Below are positions 47,209 to 55,687 of a DNA stretch of 64,000 nt, piece after piece. Every line of letters starts with the position of its first letter. The first letter of the stretch is position 1. The DNA comes from Paenibacillus cymbidii. GTDB lineage: Bacteria; Bacillota; Bacilli; Paenibacillales; NBRC-103111. Below the pieces are notes generated by a model, which saw nothing but the letters and a program-made list of their open reading frames with translations, was not told where the DNA came from and searched no databases. Location of the stretch: NCBI RefSeq assembly GCF_004764705.1, contig NZ_SHLX01000030.1, forward strand, positions 1-64,000, in the 5' to 3' direction. Position numbers and translations under genes: made by a program.

Positions 47209-49257
47209 ATGGAGACGAATCACGAGCAAATATACCTGACGCGGCTGCTGCGGGACGATCCGGTAACGCCGCATGTGGAACGCTTCCTCGCGAAGCAAAC
47301 TGGCGAACCGTTTGAGGAATCGGGCGCGACACGCGAGCATTATTTGGCGTTTGCGGAACAGCGGCTGCGCCAGTTTGCATCGGAGCAGGACGAACGCGGC
47401 GCAATCCTTGATCCTTACGACGGCGTCGAGCGCCAGTTCGCGACCGCCTGCTTCGCCAAAGCGGGAGCCGTGCTGCTAAACGCAGGACGCTGCGGCGATC
47501 TGGGCGAATCGGTGCGGAAGGCGATGGACTGGGCGTCTTATTGCCTCGGGGAAAACAAGATACCGGACGACCATGCCGATTTTACGACCCATATGCTGGT
47601 CAGGGCGCTGCAGCTGCTGGCGCCGGAAACGACCGACGAACGCGTGTTGTCCTGGCGAACGAGCCTGTCCCGTATCGTGCCGGAAGCTACTTATTCCCAA
47701 ACCGAACGCAATTTCGCCAATCTCAAATCGATTCGCAACTGGGCGACATACGCCATGCACGGGGAAATGATGCGGCAACGCGAAGGGCTGACCGATTCCG
47801 CCGCTTTCGTGGACAAGTACCTGGCGCCCCAGCTCACCCGCTTTACGCCCGAGGGGCTGTATCGCGACCCGAATTTGCCGGTTGCCTACGACCTGGCCGC
47901 CCGCCAGCAATTAAGCGGTCTGCTGGACGCGGGATATACCGGCGAACATGCGCCGTTTCTGCGCGCTGTCCTGCGGCGCGGAGCATGGGCAATGCTGTTC
48001 ATGCAATCGACGACGGGCACGGTAAGCTGCGGCGGACGCAGCAACCAGATCGTCTGGAACGACTTGACGTTCGCGCATCTGTGCGAAAGAGAAGCTTCGC
48101 TTTATTATGCCGCCGGCGATACGCGAACGGCCGGAAGCTTCAAGCGGGCCGCGCGGCTCGCGCTGCAGTCGATCCGCAGCTGGAGCGACGATCCGGAGCA
48201 ATTCCGGCTGTTCAAAAATCGGTTCGACGCGAAGCATCGCGCCGGCTGGGAGCTGTATGCGTACTATTCTCCCTACAGTCTGTATGCCGCCCAAATCGCC
48301 GCTTCCTGTTATGAAGCGGCGGACGAGCGCATCGCCGAGCTTCCCGCGCCTGCCGATACGGGCGGCTACGCGTTCCACGTGCCGTCGTTTCACCGGCTGT
48401 ACGCCAGCAGCAACGGCTACCACCTTGTTGTGGACACGGCGGCACAAATGGGTCACGACGCAACCGGCCTCGTTCGCCTGCACAAGCGCGGCGTCGCGGA
48501 GGAAACGGCGCTTTCGACAGGCATTGCGGGGATGGACGACGAAGTACCGTGGATATTCATCCGGCCGCGTTTGCTCATTCCCTCCCCGCGCCAAGCCGCA
48601 GCGATCGGCCCGATGTGGCGCGACGAGCATGGAACATGGGACCGGCTCGCCCGCTACGGCCGAAAAAAACACGAAGTGTTTCACGAACTGGACGAAAACG
48701 GTCAGCCGATCGACGGCGAGAAGCTGGATTGGCGCACATCGGTCGAAGCGGTGGAAGAAGCTGCCTCCGGGCTCCGGCTGCAAGTACGTTACGTTGCCGA
48801 CCGCAACGTCCGCACAGCCGAGTTCGGCAGCGACGGGCATGGCGCGAATGCGCAAACGACGTACGAGAAGGCCATGGGAGACATCCGGCCGCGGCCGGGT
48901 GCGGGCAGCGCGGCGGAAATCGTCGAGGAATACCGTCTCGGACCAGATGGCGTCACGGTAACCTGGAGTGTGAAAGCGGCGGAGGGCGGCGACATTACGG
49001 CGTTTGGCGTCGGCGTTCCGCTGCTTGCGACCAATGGAGCCGGGGAGGCCGCCGTTACCGGCGATACCCGCTGCGTCCAGGTTACGCACGACAGGTACCG
49101 GTACACCGTTCGTCCGGTCGACGGGGACGCTCCGCTAACGTACGAACTGCTGCCCGGCCTGATGCCGAACCGCAACGGCCACTACCGGCTGGCGCAGTGG
49201 ACAAGCCGCGAGTCGCGTGCGATTGCGCTTCATTTCGAGCTGCAAGCGCTCGATTAG
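47209..49257 (+). CDS. Unassigned large protein, alpha-toroid plus beta-sandwich (lyase-like)
   Basis: The 682-residue protein has a helical N-terminal half (to about residue 370) with repeated paired helices and motifs NWATYAMHGEMMRQ, GGRSNQIVWNDLTFAHLCEREA and HRAGWELYAYYSPYSLYAAQ. The C-terminal half is beta-rich. This two-part plan resembles polysaccharide lyases and related hydrolases, but I recognise no specific family. GGAGG lies eight bases before the ATG at 47209. There is no signal peptide. It stands alone on the plus strand between importer loci 3 and 4, divergent from a sialidase-like gene, so it likely acts on the same glycan. Confidence 0.6.
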   Translation: METNHEQIYLTRLLRDDPVTPHVERFLAKQTGEPFEESGATREHYLAFAEQRLRQFASEQDERGAILDPYDGVERQFATACFAKAGAVLLNAGRCGDLGESVRKAMDWASYCLGENKIPDDHADFTTHMLVRALQLLAPETTDERVLSWRTSLSRIVPEATYSQTERNFANLKSIRNWATYAMHGEMMRQREGLTDSAAFVDKYLAPQLTRFTPEGLYRDPNLPVAYDLAARQQLSGLLDAGYTGEHAPFLRAVLRRGAWAMLFMQSTTGTVSCGGRSNQIVWNDLTFAHLCEREASLYYAAGDTRTAGSFKRAARLALQSIRSWSDDPEQFRLFKNRFDAKHRAGWELYAYYSPYSLYAAQIAASCYEAADERIAELPAPADTGGYAFHVPSFHRLYASSNGYHLVVDTAAQMGHDATGLVRLHKRGVAEETALSTGIAGMDDEVPWIFIRPRLLIPSPRQAAAIGPMWRDEHGTWDRLARYGRKKHEVFHELDENGQPIDGEKLDWRTSVEAVEEAASGLRLQVRYVADRNVRTAEFGSDGHGANAQTTYEKAMGDIRPRPGAGSAAEIVEEYRLGPDGVTVTWSVKAAEGGDITAFGVGVPLLATNGAGEAAVTGDTRCVQVTHDRYRYTVRPVDGDAPLTYELLPGLMPNRNGHYRLAQWTSRESRAIALHFELQALD

Positions 49258-49290
49258 CTGTTGCTACTCGTCGGACATTGGCGGCCGATT

Positions 49291-49485
49291 CAAAATAAGC
49301 CATGTTTGATTGGCTATTTCGTTAAAAACAGCCTGCCGCAAAAAAATAGCCAGCGATTTCGCTGGCTATTTGGCCGACAAGCTCGATTTTGAGGCTGCTT
49401 GGGCAGAATAGCCAGTGTTTTCACTGGCTATTTCGCCGAGCCGACTAAAAATGGGCGAATAAGCCATTTTTCATTGGCTATTTTC
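49291..49485. repeat. Intergenic hairpin array, copy E (four hairpins)
   Basis: Hairpins are at about 49291-49319, 49344-49371, 49407-49433 and 49457-49485. This copy is the most regular: arms AATAGCCAGCG/CGCTGGCTATT and AATAGCCAGTG/CACTGGCTATT are perfect. It ends 5 bp before the stop codon of the next gene and lies between converging genes. Confidence 0.88.
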
Positions 49486-49489
49486 GCGA

Positions 49490-50734
49490 TTACAGCTCGG
49501 GCGAAAAGCTCAACTCCACCCGCCGCCCGACCGCGCGCCGGCCGGGTTTGCCCCAGGCGCCGAGGTCGTAAGCGATGTACAGTACGTTCGGCTGAAGCTC
49601 GCGCACCGCCATGTAATGAGTCGTCATGACGCCCGACGTCACTTGCACGACATGGCTCCACGTCTCCCCCTGATCGAAGCTGAACGCCACGTAATTGCCG
49701 TTCCACGGATGGCTTGGATCCGCCCAGCACATCTTCTCCGAAATGCGTACGCCGAAGACGCAGACGAGCACGCCGTTCCGCAGCTCGATCAGATCCGGGT
49801 CGGCGTACATGCCGCGCAGCTCGCGCCGATCTTCGTGCGTCTGGGCCGCGATCTCGCGGAACTGCTCCGCCCACGACGCGGTGGCGTGAATGTCGATGTC
49901 GCCGAACTGCTCCACGCGCGGTTCGCTCCAGGTCAGCCCTTCGTCGTCGGAATACGCCGACATCATGTCCCGTCCGGTGCGCATCATGCAGATGAGCCTG
50001 CCCTCATGCGTCCCTTGCGACAACCGAACGAGCACGGGCTCGACGTAGCCTTCGGTGCCGACGTCCGTGCCGTCGACAACGCAGCCGATTTGCCGCCACG
50101 ACCTGCCCTTGTCCGAGGAGCGGTACAGAATCGTCCGGCACTTGTGCATGCTCGGCGTATAGGAGCACGGGATGTCGTCGCCGTAAAACCACGTGTACAT
50201 CAGCGTCAGCAGGTCGCCGTCCGGCAGCTCCAGCACGGAGCGATGCAGCCGCGCCGCCTGATGGTCGTGGCCGCCGTCGTCTTTCCTCGAAGCGACGTCG
50301 ACATTCGTCAGCTCGAACGAAACGGGAATCGGCTCCTCCAGCGTATGCCAATCGTCGTAGGAGTATGCCACTTCCCCGGTGCCGCGGTCCGGATTTGCCG
50401 GATCGGCCACCACGTACGTGTCGAGCGCGATAATCGACCCGTCGGACAGTTGCGCCGCGCCGCCTTCGATGTTCACTTCGTCGAAGCCTTCCCGGCGCGT
50501 CGTCCGCTGCCACGAAACGCCGCCGTCCCGGGAAACGACCGTTGCGATCAAGTGCGCATACACCATCGGCTTCGTGCCGAACGGTTTCTCCGGCAGCTGC
50601 GCCTGCGCCACCATCGTCCCTTGCGACGTTACGAGCAGAAACGGCTGCAGCCCGCCTTCCAGCATCGTCACTTCTTCGCCTAATGCCGCCTTCACCCTGT
50701 TATCCGCTGCGATAATGTTGCCCGTTTCGGCCAT
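49490..50734 (-). CDS. Sialidase-fold (BNR) glycosidase-like protein, locus 4, second
   Basis: The 414-residue propeller protein has Asp-box-like segments SRDGGVSW, SSDKGRSW, SDDEGLTW and SFDQGETW, and acidic pairs such as DDGGHDHQ. It resembles the exo-sialidase superfamily but lacks a signal peptide and any clear Arg triad that I can assign. AAAGGAG is upstream of the start. It follows the other propeller gene by 36 bp and ends locus 4. Confidence 0.72.
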   Translation of the reverse strand: MAETGNIIAADNRVKAALGEEVTMLEGGLQPFLLVTSQGTMVAQAQLPEKPFGTKPMVYAHLIATVVSRDGGVSWQRTTRREGFDEVNIEGGAAQLSDGSIIALDTYVVADPANPDRGTGEVAYSYDDWHTLEEPIPVSFELTNVDVASRKDDGGHDHQAARLHRSVLELPDGDLLTLMYTWFYGDDIPCSYTPSMHKCRTILYRSSDKGRSWRQIGCVVDGTDVGTEGYVEPVLVRLSQGTHEGRLICMMRTGRDMMSAYSDDEGLTWSEPRVEQFGDIDIHATASWAEQFREIAAQTHEDRRELRGMYADPDLIELRNGVLVCVFGVRISEKMCWADPSHPWNGNYVAFSFDQGETWSHVVQVTSGVMTTHYMAVRELQPNVLYIAYDLGAWGKPGRRAVGRRVELSFSPEL

Positions 50735-50770
50735 CACGGCACGCTCCTTTGGGGCTCGCTTTGGCGCGAG

Positions 50771-51871
50771 CTATTCGACTGCGCACAAGGAACCGGCGAT
50801 AAACCGGACTCCATCCGCCAGGTAGTAATAGTACGTAATCAACACGCGTCCATCCGCGAGCTGTACCGCGCTCGTGTAGCCGATGTCGCCGCCAAGGCCG
50901 TCGTCGCGCACGACGAATTCCTCCGCGCTGCCGAGATTCGTGCATTCCGCGTCCAGCACAAGCGCGCGCACGCCGAACGGCTTCAGCCGGTAGCCGTAGT
51001 TAAGCAGTACCCGTCCGTCGGCCAGCTGCAGCGCGTTGAACGGACTCGGCGAATAGATCGGCCACATCTCAACCGGGCTCCATGTCCGCCCGCCGTCTGT
51101 CGATTCGGACGTAAACAGCGGCGACGCAAGATGCTCTTCGCCCGGCGTCTTCTCCAGCTTGACGCTGCGGATGAACAGCACAACCTTGCCCCCGGCCGTG
51201 CGGAACAAATTCGGCTCATGAAAATGATACTGCCCTTCGTACCCCGGCAGCACCGCCAGCCGCTCCCACGTTTGCCCACGGTCGACCGTACGCCCGACGA
51301 CTACGTTGTGCGTGTCGCCTTCCTGCCCGTAGAACGGCGTCAGAATGGCGCCGTCCGGCAGTTCGACGCTGTTGCCGCGCACGGCGACGTCGCCGAGGCC
51401 GGCCGGCAGCGGGCGATCCCAGGTCGCTCCGCCGTCCGTCGAACGGATCGAATACGTGCCGGCCATTTGCCCGACCCAGCGGCCCTGCACGGCGGTCGTC
51501 CATGCGCCGGAGCTCCGTTCCGCCAGCGGCGGCGCGTCCTGCTCCTCGTACACTTTCCACGTAAAATAAGTCGCAAATAGCGTTCCGTCGGACAGCACGT
51601 TCAGACAAGGATCCTGCACGCCGTGGAAAAAATCGTCCCAGATGACCGACGCGGCGGCATCCCAGACGATCCCGTCCTTCGAGCTTAGCGACACGCCTTT
51701 CGAAGAGGCGTCGAGGTGCGTAATCATTCCGTCGTATGCCGCGCGCCGATCGGGCGCCTGGCGGAAGCTCAGCCGGAACGAGCCGTCCGGCAGCCGTACG
51801 GCCGAAGGGAACGAATTGTAATGGGCATCCCGGTAAATTTCCACATGCTGCAGCGGTGTAACTTTGGACAT
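50771..51871 (-). CDS. Sialidase-fold (BNR) glycosidase-like protein, locus 4, first
   Basis: The 366-residue propeller has Asp boxes SIRSTDGGATW, TVDRGQTW and ESTDGGRTW and a typical opening EIYRDAHYNSFPSAVRLPDG. It begins 19 bp after the YtcP stop codon, so it is translated with the importer. There is no signal peptide. Two different propellers side by side suggest two linkages or two steps in one glycan. Confidence 0.72.
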   Translation of the reverse strand: MSKVTPLQHVEIYRDAHYNSFPSAVRLPDGSFRLSFRQAPDRRAAYDGMITHLDASSKGVSLSSKDGIVWDAAASVIWDDFFHGVQDPCLNVLSDGTLFATYFTWKVYEEQDAPPLAERSSGAWTTAVQGRWVGQMAGTYSIRSTDGGATWDRPLPAGLGDVAVRGNSVELPDGAILTPFYGQEGDTHNVVVGRTVDRGQTWERLAVLPGYEGQYHFHEPNLFRTAGGKVVLFIRSVKLEKTPGEEHLASPLFTSESTDGGRTWSPVEMWPIYSPSPFNALQLADGRVLLNYGYRLKPFGVRALVLDAECTNLGSAEEFVVRDDGLGGDIGYTSAVQLADGRVLITYYYYLADGVRFIAGSLCAVE

Positions 51872-51890
51872 GGCTCCACCTTTCCTGAGG

Positions 51891-52778
51891 TCAGCCCTTG
51901 AGCGAACCGACCATTACGCCTTTGGCGAAATATTTTTGCAGAAACGGATATACGATGACGATCGGCACAATCGCGGCGATAATCGTTGCGGCTTTTACCG
52001 ACTGGTTCGTCACTTCCGGCGTAATCTGGATGTACGTGCCGGTGCTGGACGGATCGATTTTATCCTGCTGGAAAATCTTTTGCACGAGCAGCTGCACAAC
52101 GAAGTCGTTCTTCTCGCGCAAATAAATCATCGCGTCGAACCAGGCGTTCCAGTGCGCCACGCCCGACCAGAGGGCGATGACGGCGATGATCGGCGCCGAC
52201 AGCGGGAAGATAATGCGAAACGCCGTCTGCACCGGATTCGCGCCGTCGATGAGCGCCGATTCCTCCAGTTCCTTCGGAAAACCCATCAGGAAATTGCGCG
52301 CCAGGATAATGTACCAGGCGTTCGCCAGCGTCGGCAGGATGAGCGACCACATCGAGCCGAGCAGCCCGAGCTTGCGAATGTTCAGAAACGTCGGAATGAG
52401 CCCGCCGCTGAAGAAGATCGTAAACAGCATGAACAGCGTAATGACGCCGCGCAGCGGCAAATCCCGGCGCGACAGCCCGTAGGCGGCGCACATCGTTACG
52501 ACCACGGTCAATCCCGCGCCCAGCACGGTCCGAATGATTGTGTTCTTATAAGCGACGTAGATGACGTCGCTGGCGAACAACTGCTTGTAGGTGGCGAGGT
52601 TCATCCCCTCCGCCCACATACGCAGCCCAAGCTTGTCGACATAGGCGGGGGCGGTCATCGACAGCATCAGCAGGTTCCAGAACGGATACAGAAACAGCAG
52701 CGCCAGCACGAGCATGAAAGCGATATTAAACACGTCGAAAGCTTGGCCTGCCATCGTTTTGCGGCGAAATGTCGTCAT
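51891..52778 (-). CDS. Carbohydrate ABC importer permease, YtcP/LplC type, locus 4
   Basis: A 295-residue permease, same length as the locus 3 copy and closely similar to it (MTTFRRK..AG..FDVFN at the start, ELEESALIDGANPVQTAFR in the docking loop, KYFAKGVMVGSLKG at the end). The ATG at 52778 has GGGGGA eight bases upstream. A longer open frame upstream lies inside LplB and is not real. Confidence 0.92.
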   Translation of the reverse strand: MTTFRRKTMAGQAFDVFNIAFMLVLALLFLYPFWNLLMLSMTAPAYVDKLGLRMWAEGMNLATYKQLFASDVIYVAYKNTIIRTVLGAGLTVVVTMCAAYGLSRRDLPLRGVITLFMLFTIFFSGGLIPTFLNIRKLGLLGSMWSLILPTLANAWYIILARNFLMGFPKELEESALIDGANPVQTAFRIIFPLSAPIIAVIALWSGVAHWNAWFDAMIYLREKNDFVVQLLVQKIFQQDKIDPSSTGTYIQITPEVTNQSVKAATIIAAIVPIVIVYPFLQKYFAKGVMVGSLKG

Positions 52779-52855
52779 CTTGACGTCCCCCTGAAAGGTT
52801 TGCGATACTACCTGATCTGCCTCCTGCGAGCAAAACTTGCTTCGGAAGCATATGC

Positions 52856-53797
52856 TTACCAAATGCCGTATTCGTTGAAGCGTTTGATGATGTAATTGGT
52901 GCCGACGACGAGCACGAGCGCCACCACATTTTTGAACAGGCCGACTGCCGTGGAGAAACCGTACTTGGTCTCCAGCAGCCCGATCCGGTACACGTACGTG
53001 TCGATGACGTCCGCGACGCTGTATACCGCCGGGTTGTACAGGTTGAAGATTTGATCGAAGCCCGCGTTCATGATGCCGCCGATGCTGAGAATGAACAGCA
53101 CGGTCATGATCGGCACAAGCGACGGCAGCGTAATGTAGCGCATCTGCTGGAACCGGTTCGCCCCGTCCATGCGCGCGGATTCGTACTGATCCTGGCTGAT
53201 GCCGGCGATCGCCGCCAAATAAACGACGCTGCCCCAGCCGACGGTTTGCCACAGGTGGCTGACGACCAGCACGCCGACAAACGCGTCCGGGTTGGCCAGA
53301 AAGTGGATCGGCTTGCCGCCGAACAGCGTAATGATATAGTTGAACGCGCCGCGCGACGGCGACAGCAGCTCGATCATGATCCCGGACAGAATGACCCAGG
53401 ACATGAAATGGGGCAAATAGGAGATCGTTTGCACCGCTTTTTTGAACCTGCCGCCAGCCAGCTCGTTGAACAGCAGCGCCAGCACGATCGGCGCCGGAAA
53501 ACCGAATACAATATGCAGTCCGCTGATGATCAGCGTATTGCGCAAGATGCGCCAGAAAAAGATGTCGCCAAACAGCTGGCTGAAATTTTCCAAACCGATC
53601 CACGGGCTGCCGATAATGCCGTCGACAAACCGGTAGTTTTTGAACGCCATGATGACGCCGTACATCGGCACATAGTTAAACACGATGAAACAGACGATCG
53701 CCGGGGCCAGCATCAAGTAATAAAATCCGTACCTGTTCCATCTTCCCGCCCACTTGTTCGCCCCTTGCGCCGGCAATTCGGCCGCGTTTTCGCTCAT
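52856..53797 (-). CDS. Carbohydrate ABC importer permease, LplB type, locus 4
   Basis: A 313-residue permease with FNYVPMYGVIMAFKNY, the docking loop QDQYESARMDGANRFQQ and the tail YIIKRFNEYGIW. It has a slightly longer N-terminus than the locus 3 paralogue. AAAGGAG precedes the ATG. Confidence 0.92.
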   Translation of the reverse strand: MSENAAELPAQGANKWAGRWNRYGFYYLMLAPAIVCFIVFNYVPMYGVIMAFKNYRFVDGIIGSPWIGLENFSQLFGDIFFWRILRNTLIISGLHIVFGFPAPIVLALLFNELAGGRFKKAVQTISYLPHFMSWVILSGIMIELLSPSRGAFNYIITLFGGKPIHFLANPDAFVGVLVVSHLWQTVGWGSVVYLAAIAGISQDQYESARMDGANRFQQMRYITLPSLVPIMTVLFILSIGGIMNAGFDQIFNLYNPAVYSVADVIDTYVYRIGLLETKYGFSTAVGLFKNVVALVLVVGTNYIIKRFNEYGIW

Positions 53798-53830
53798 GCG
53801 GATCGTCTCCTTTCCCGGCGTCCAAGAAGC

Positions 53831-55477
53831 TTACTTCTTGTTCGATTCGTCGTACAGCTTCTGGTAATCGGCAATGATCGACTGGCCGCCGGCGTCGAGG
53901 AACTTTTTCTTGAAGCCTTCCCATTCCTTGTCGATGTCGATTTTGCCGCTGGATGCGTTTGTTTCGAATTCGGTGACGACCGTGTTGACTGCGGTGCCGT
54001 ACTTCAGCAGCGAATCATTCGTGCCGGCGACCGTAAAGTTGATGTCGTTGTACTTTTTCGGGCTGGCCATGGCGACGTCGTAAGCGGGAGCGTCTATCTT
54101 CAGCACGTTGTTCTTTTTGTAGAAATCCCAGTTGTCCGGACGCAGCGCGAAATATTGGCCGATGCCTTCCTGCGTGATCTTGTCGACGTTCAAGTAGTCC
54201 GCCGGCACCTGGATGACGCCGTCCTTGTCAAGCGTATAGCCTTTGCCTTCTTCGCCGAAGTAGGCGCGGATATAGAACTTGTCGTCCGCGGACATGTACT
54301 CCTTGATCGCCATGATCCGCTCCATCTTTTCGTCGCTTGTGTTTTTGCCGAAGAAGAACCCGCGCTGCATCGACGGATAAGCGGCGCCGCCTGCGCCTTT
54401 ATCTCCGGTCGGGCCGGTAAACGGCTTGAGGAAGTCGATTTTCGCTTTCGGGTTTTTGTCGGTCACCATCTGCGTGACGTTGGTCGCCGTCGTCGACGCG
54501 TACCACCACGGATGGTCGGCGAGCACGCCGAACTTGCCGTCGGCCCACTTGGCCCGCTGCTGCGGACGCAGGTCGGTGATCGATTCCGGATCGATCAAGC
54601 CTTCCTTGTACCACGATTGAAGCGTTTTCAAATAATCCTTGTAATTGTCGCCCAGCACGCTGGCATTCACTTTGCCGGCGCTGTCGGCGTAATACTGCAC
54701 GCCCACCGCGGAACCGCCGAGACCGTACGCGCCGCGCAAATACAGCTGCAAGCCGTGGCTGCCGAACGTGTCCTTTTTGCCGTTCTGGTCGGGATCGTTG
54801 AAGGTGAAGCGCTTCAGCACCTCGTGAAACTCGTCCATCGTTTCCGGCAGCTTGGTAATGCCTACGTTGTCGAGCCAATCTTTGCGGATGCCCATGACCC
54901 ACGGCTGCAGCGCCGCGTAGTTGATGAACGGCACGGCGTACAGCTTGCCTTTGTACTTCATCGTGGAAGAGACGATTTTCGGATCGACCATGCTTTCGAT
55001 GCTTTTCATCCAGCTCGGCATCAGCTTGCGCAGCTTGTCTTCCGGAACTTCCCGGACGAGTCCCTGCTCCATGACGAACGTCGAGTCGACGTTGAGCCGG
55101 ATGTGGTCTGCCGTTTTGCCGTCGGCGAAAAACAGGTTCACCTGCTCCTTGTTGTGCACGTCGAGCGGCACCATCGTGAGCGTGACGTTGAACTTCTCCT
55201 CGATCAGCTTCTTGATCTTGTTGTCGTTGTTGAAATTCGTTTTGCCGATCTGGTTGTGCCCGATCCACGAAATATCAAGATGTTTGGCGTACGGGCCCGC
55301 CACCGGCGACGCCGATCCCGCGGCCGGAGACGATGACGATGCCGACGCGCTTGGGCTTGCTTTGGCGCCTTCGCCCGAATCTTTGCCGCTGCAGCCGCTG
55401 ACGATCGTTGTCGTTACCGCGGCTACCGCGATCCATTTTGCCGTTTTCCCCCATGCAATTTGTTTGACTTGTTCCAA
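53831..55477 (-). CDS. Extracellular sugar-binding lipoprotein of locus 4
   Basis: The 548-residue protein has a lipobox IVSGC (Cys29), a Ser/Ala linker and an LplA-like fold with the calcium loop NDPDQNGKKDTFG. It is a clear paralogue of the locus 3 protein across its whole length. The TTG start at 55477 has AGGAAGG upstream; the frame stays open further but without signals. Its promoter carries direct-repeat site 4. Confidence 0.9.
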   Translation of the reverse strand: MEQVKQIAWGKTAKWIAVAAVTTTIVSGCSGKDSGEGAKASPSASASSSSPAAGSASPVAGPYAKHLDISWIGHNQIGKTNFNNDNKIKKLIEEKFNVTLTMVPLDVHNKEQVNLFFADGKTADHIRLNVDSTFVMEQGLVREVPEDKLRKLMPSWMKSIESMVDPKIVSSTMKYKGKLYAVPFINYAALQPWVMGIRKDWLDNVGITKLPETMDEFHEVLKRFTFNDPDQNGKKDTFGSHGLQLYLRGAYGLGGSAVGVQYYADSAGKVNASVLGDNYKDYLKTLQSWYKEGLIDPESITDLRPQQRAKWADGKFGVLADHPWWYASTTATNVTQMVTDKNPKAKIDFLKPFTGPTGDKGAGGAAYPSMQRGFFFGKNTSDEKMERIMAIKEYMSADDKFYIRAYFGEEGKGYTLDKDGVIQVPADYLNVDKITQEGIGQYFALRPDNWDFYKKNNVLKIDAPAYDVAMASPKKYNDINFTVAGTNDSLLKYGTAVNTVVTEFETNASSGKIDIDKEWEGFKKKFLDAGGQSIIADYQKLYDESNKK

Positions 55478-55517
55478 ACGAATCCCTTCCTCCCCTTGGC
55501 ATGTGTGTTGCTCTTTG

Positions 55518-55585
55518 ATCGTACGGGGAGATCCCGCCTGCCGAGAATACCGCAATCGTGACTTCGATCTCCTGTTTGATGATAA
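55518..55585 (-). promoter_or_regulatory. Promoter of the locus 4 binding-protein gene with direct repeat (site 4)
   Basis: On the minus strand TCATCAAACAGG and GTCACGATTGCGG begin 21 bp apart in 55547-55585. The GTAT edge is 23 nt from TACGAT (complement of 55518-55523). The distal half differs from locus 3 but nearly equals that of site 6. Confidence 0.68.
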
Positions 55586-55687
55586 AGTAAAAATAACGGT
55601 ATCGCGAATATCCGAGAGCAGCGAAGAAAACAAAAGGAGGACAGTGGCTGCTGCCCTCCTTATCTGCTTTCGAGTGCGATTGTGAGT

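Noticed and set aside
12778-49485. Hairpin arrays as simple rho-independent terminators
   Set aside because: Most stems are not followed by T-runs, copy B lies upstream of two divergent genes, and four stems in a row are more than termination needs.
51891-53603. Long 570-residue version of the locus 4 YtcP protein
   Set aside because: The extra N-terminal part is read out of frame through LplB; the ATG at 52778 has a ribosome site and gives the normal length.
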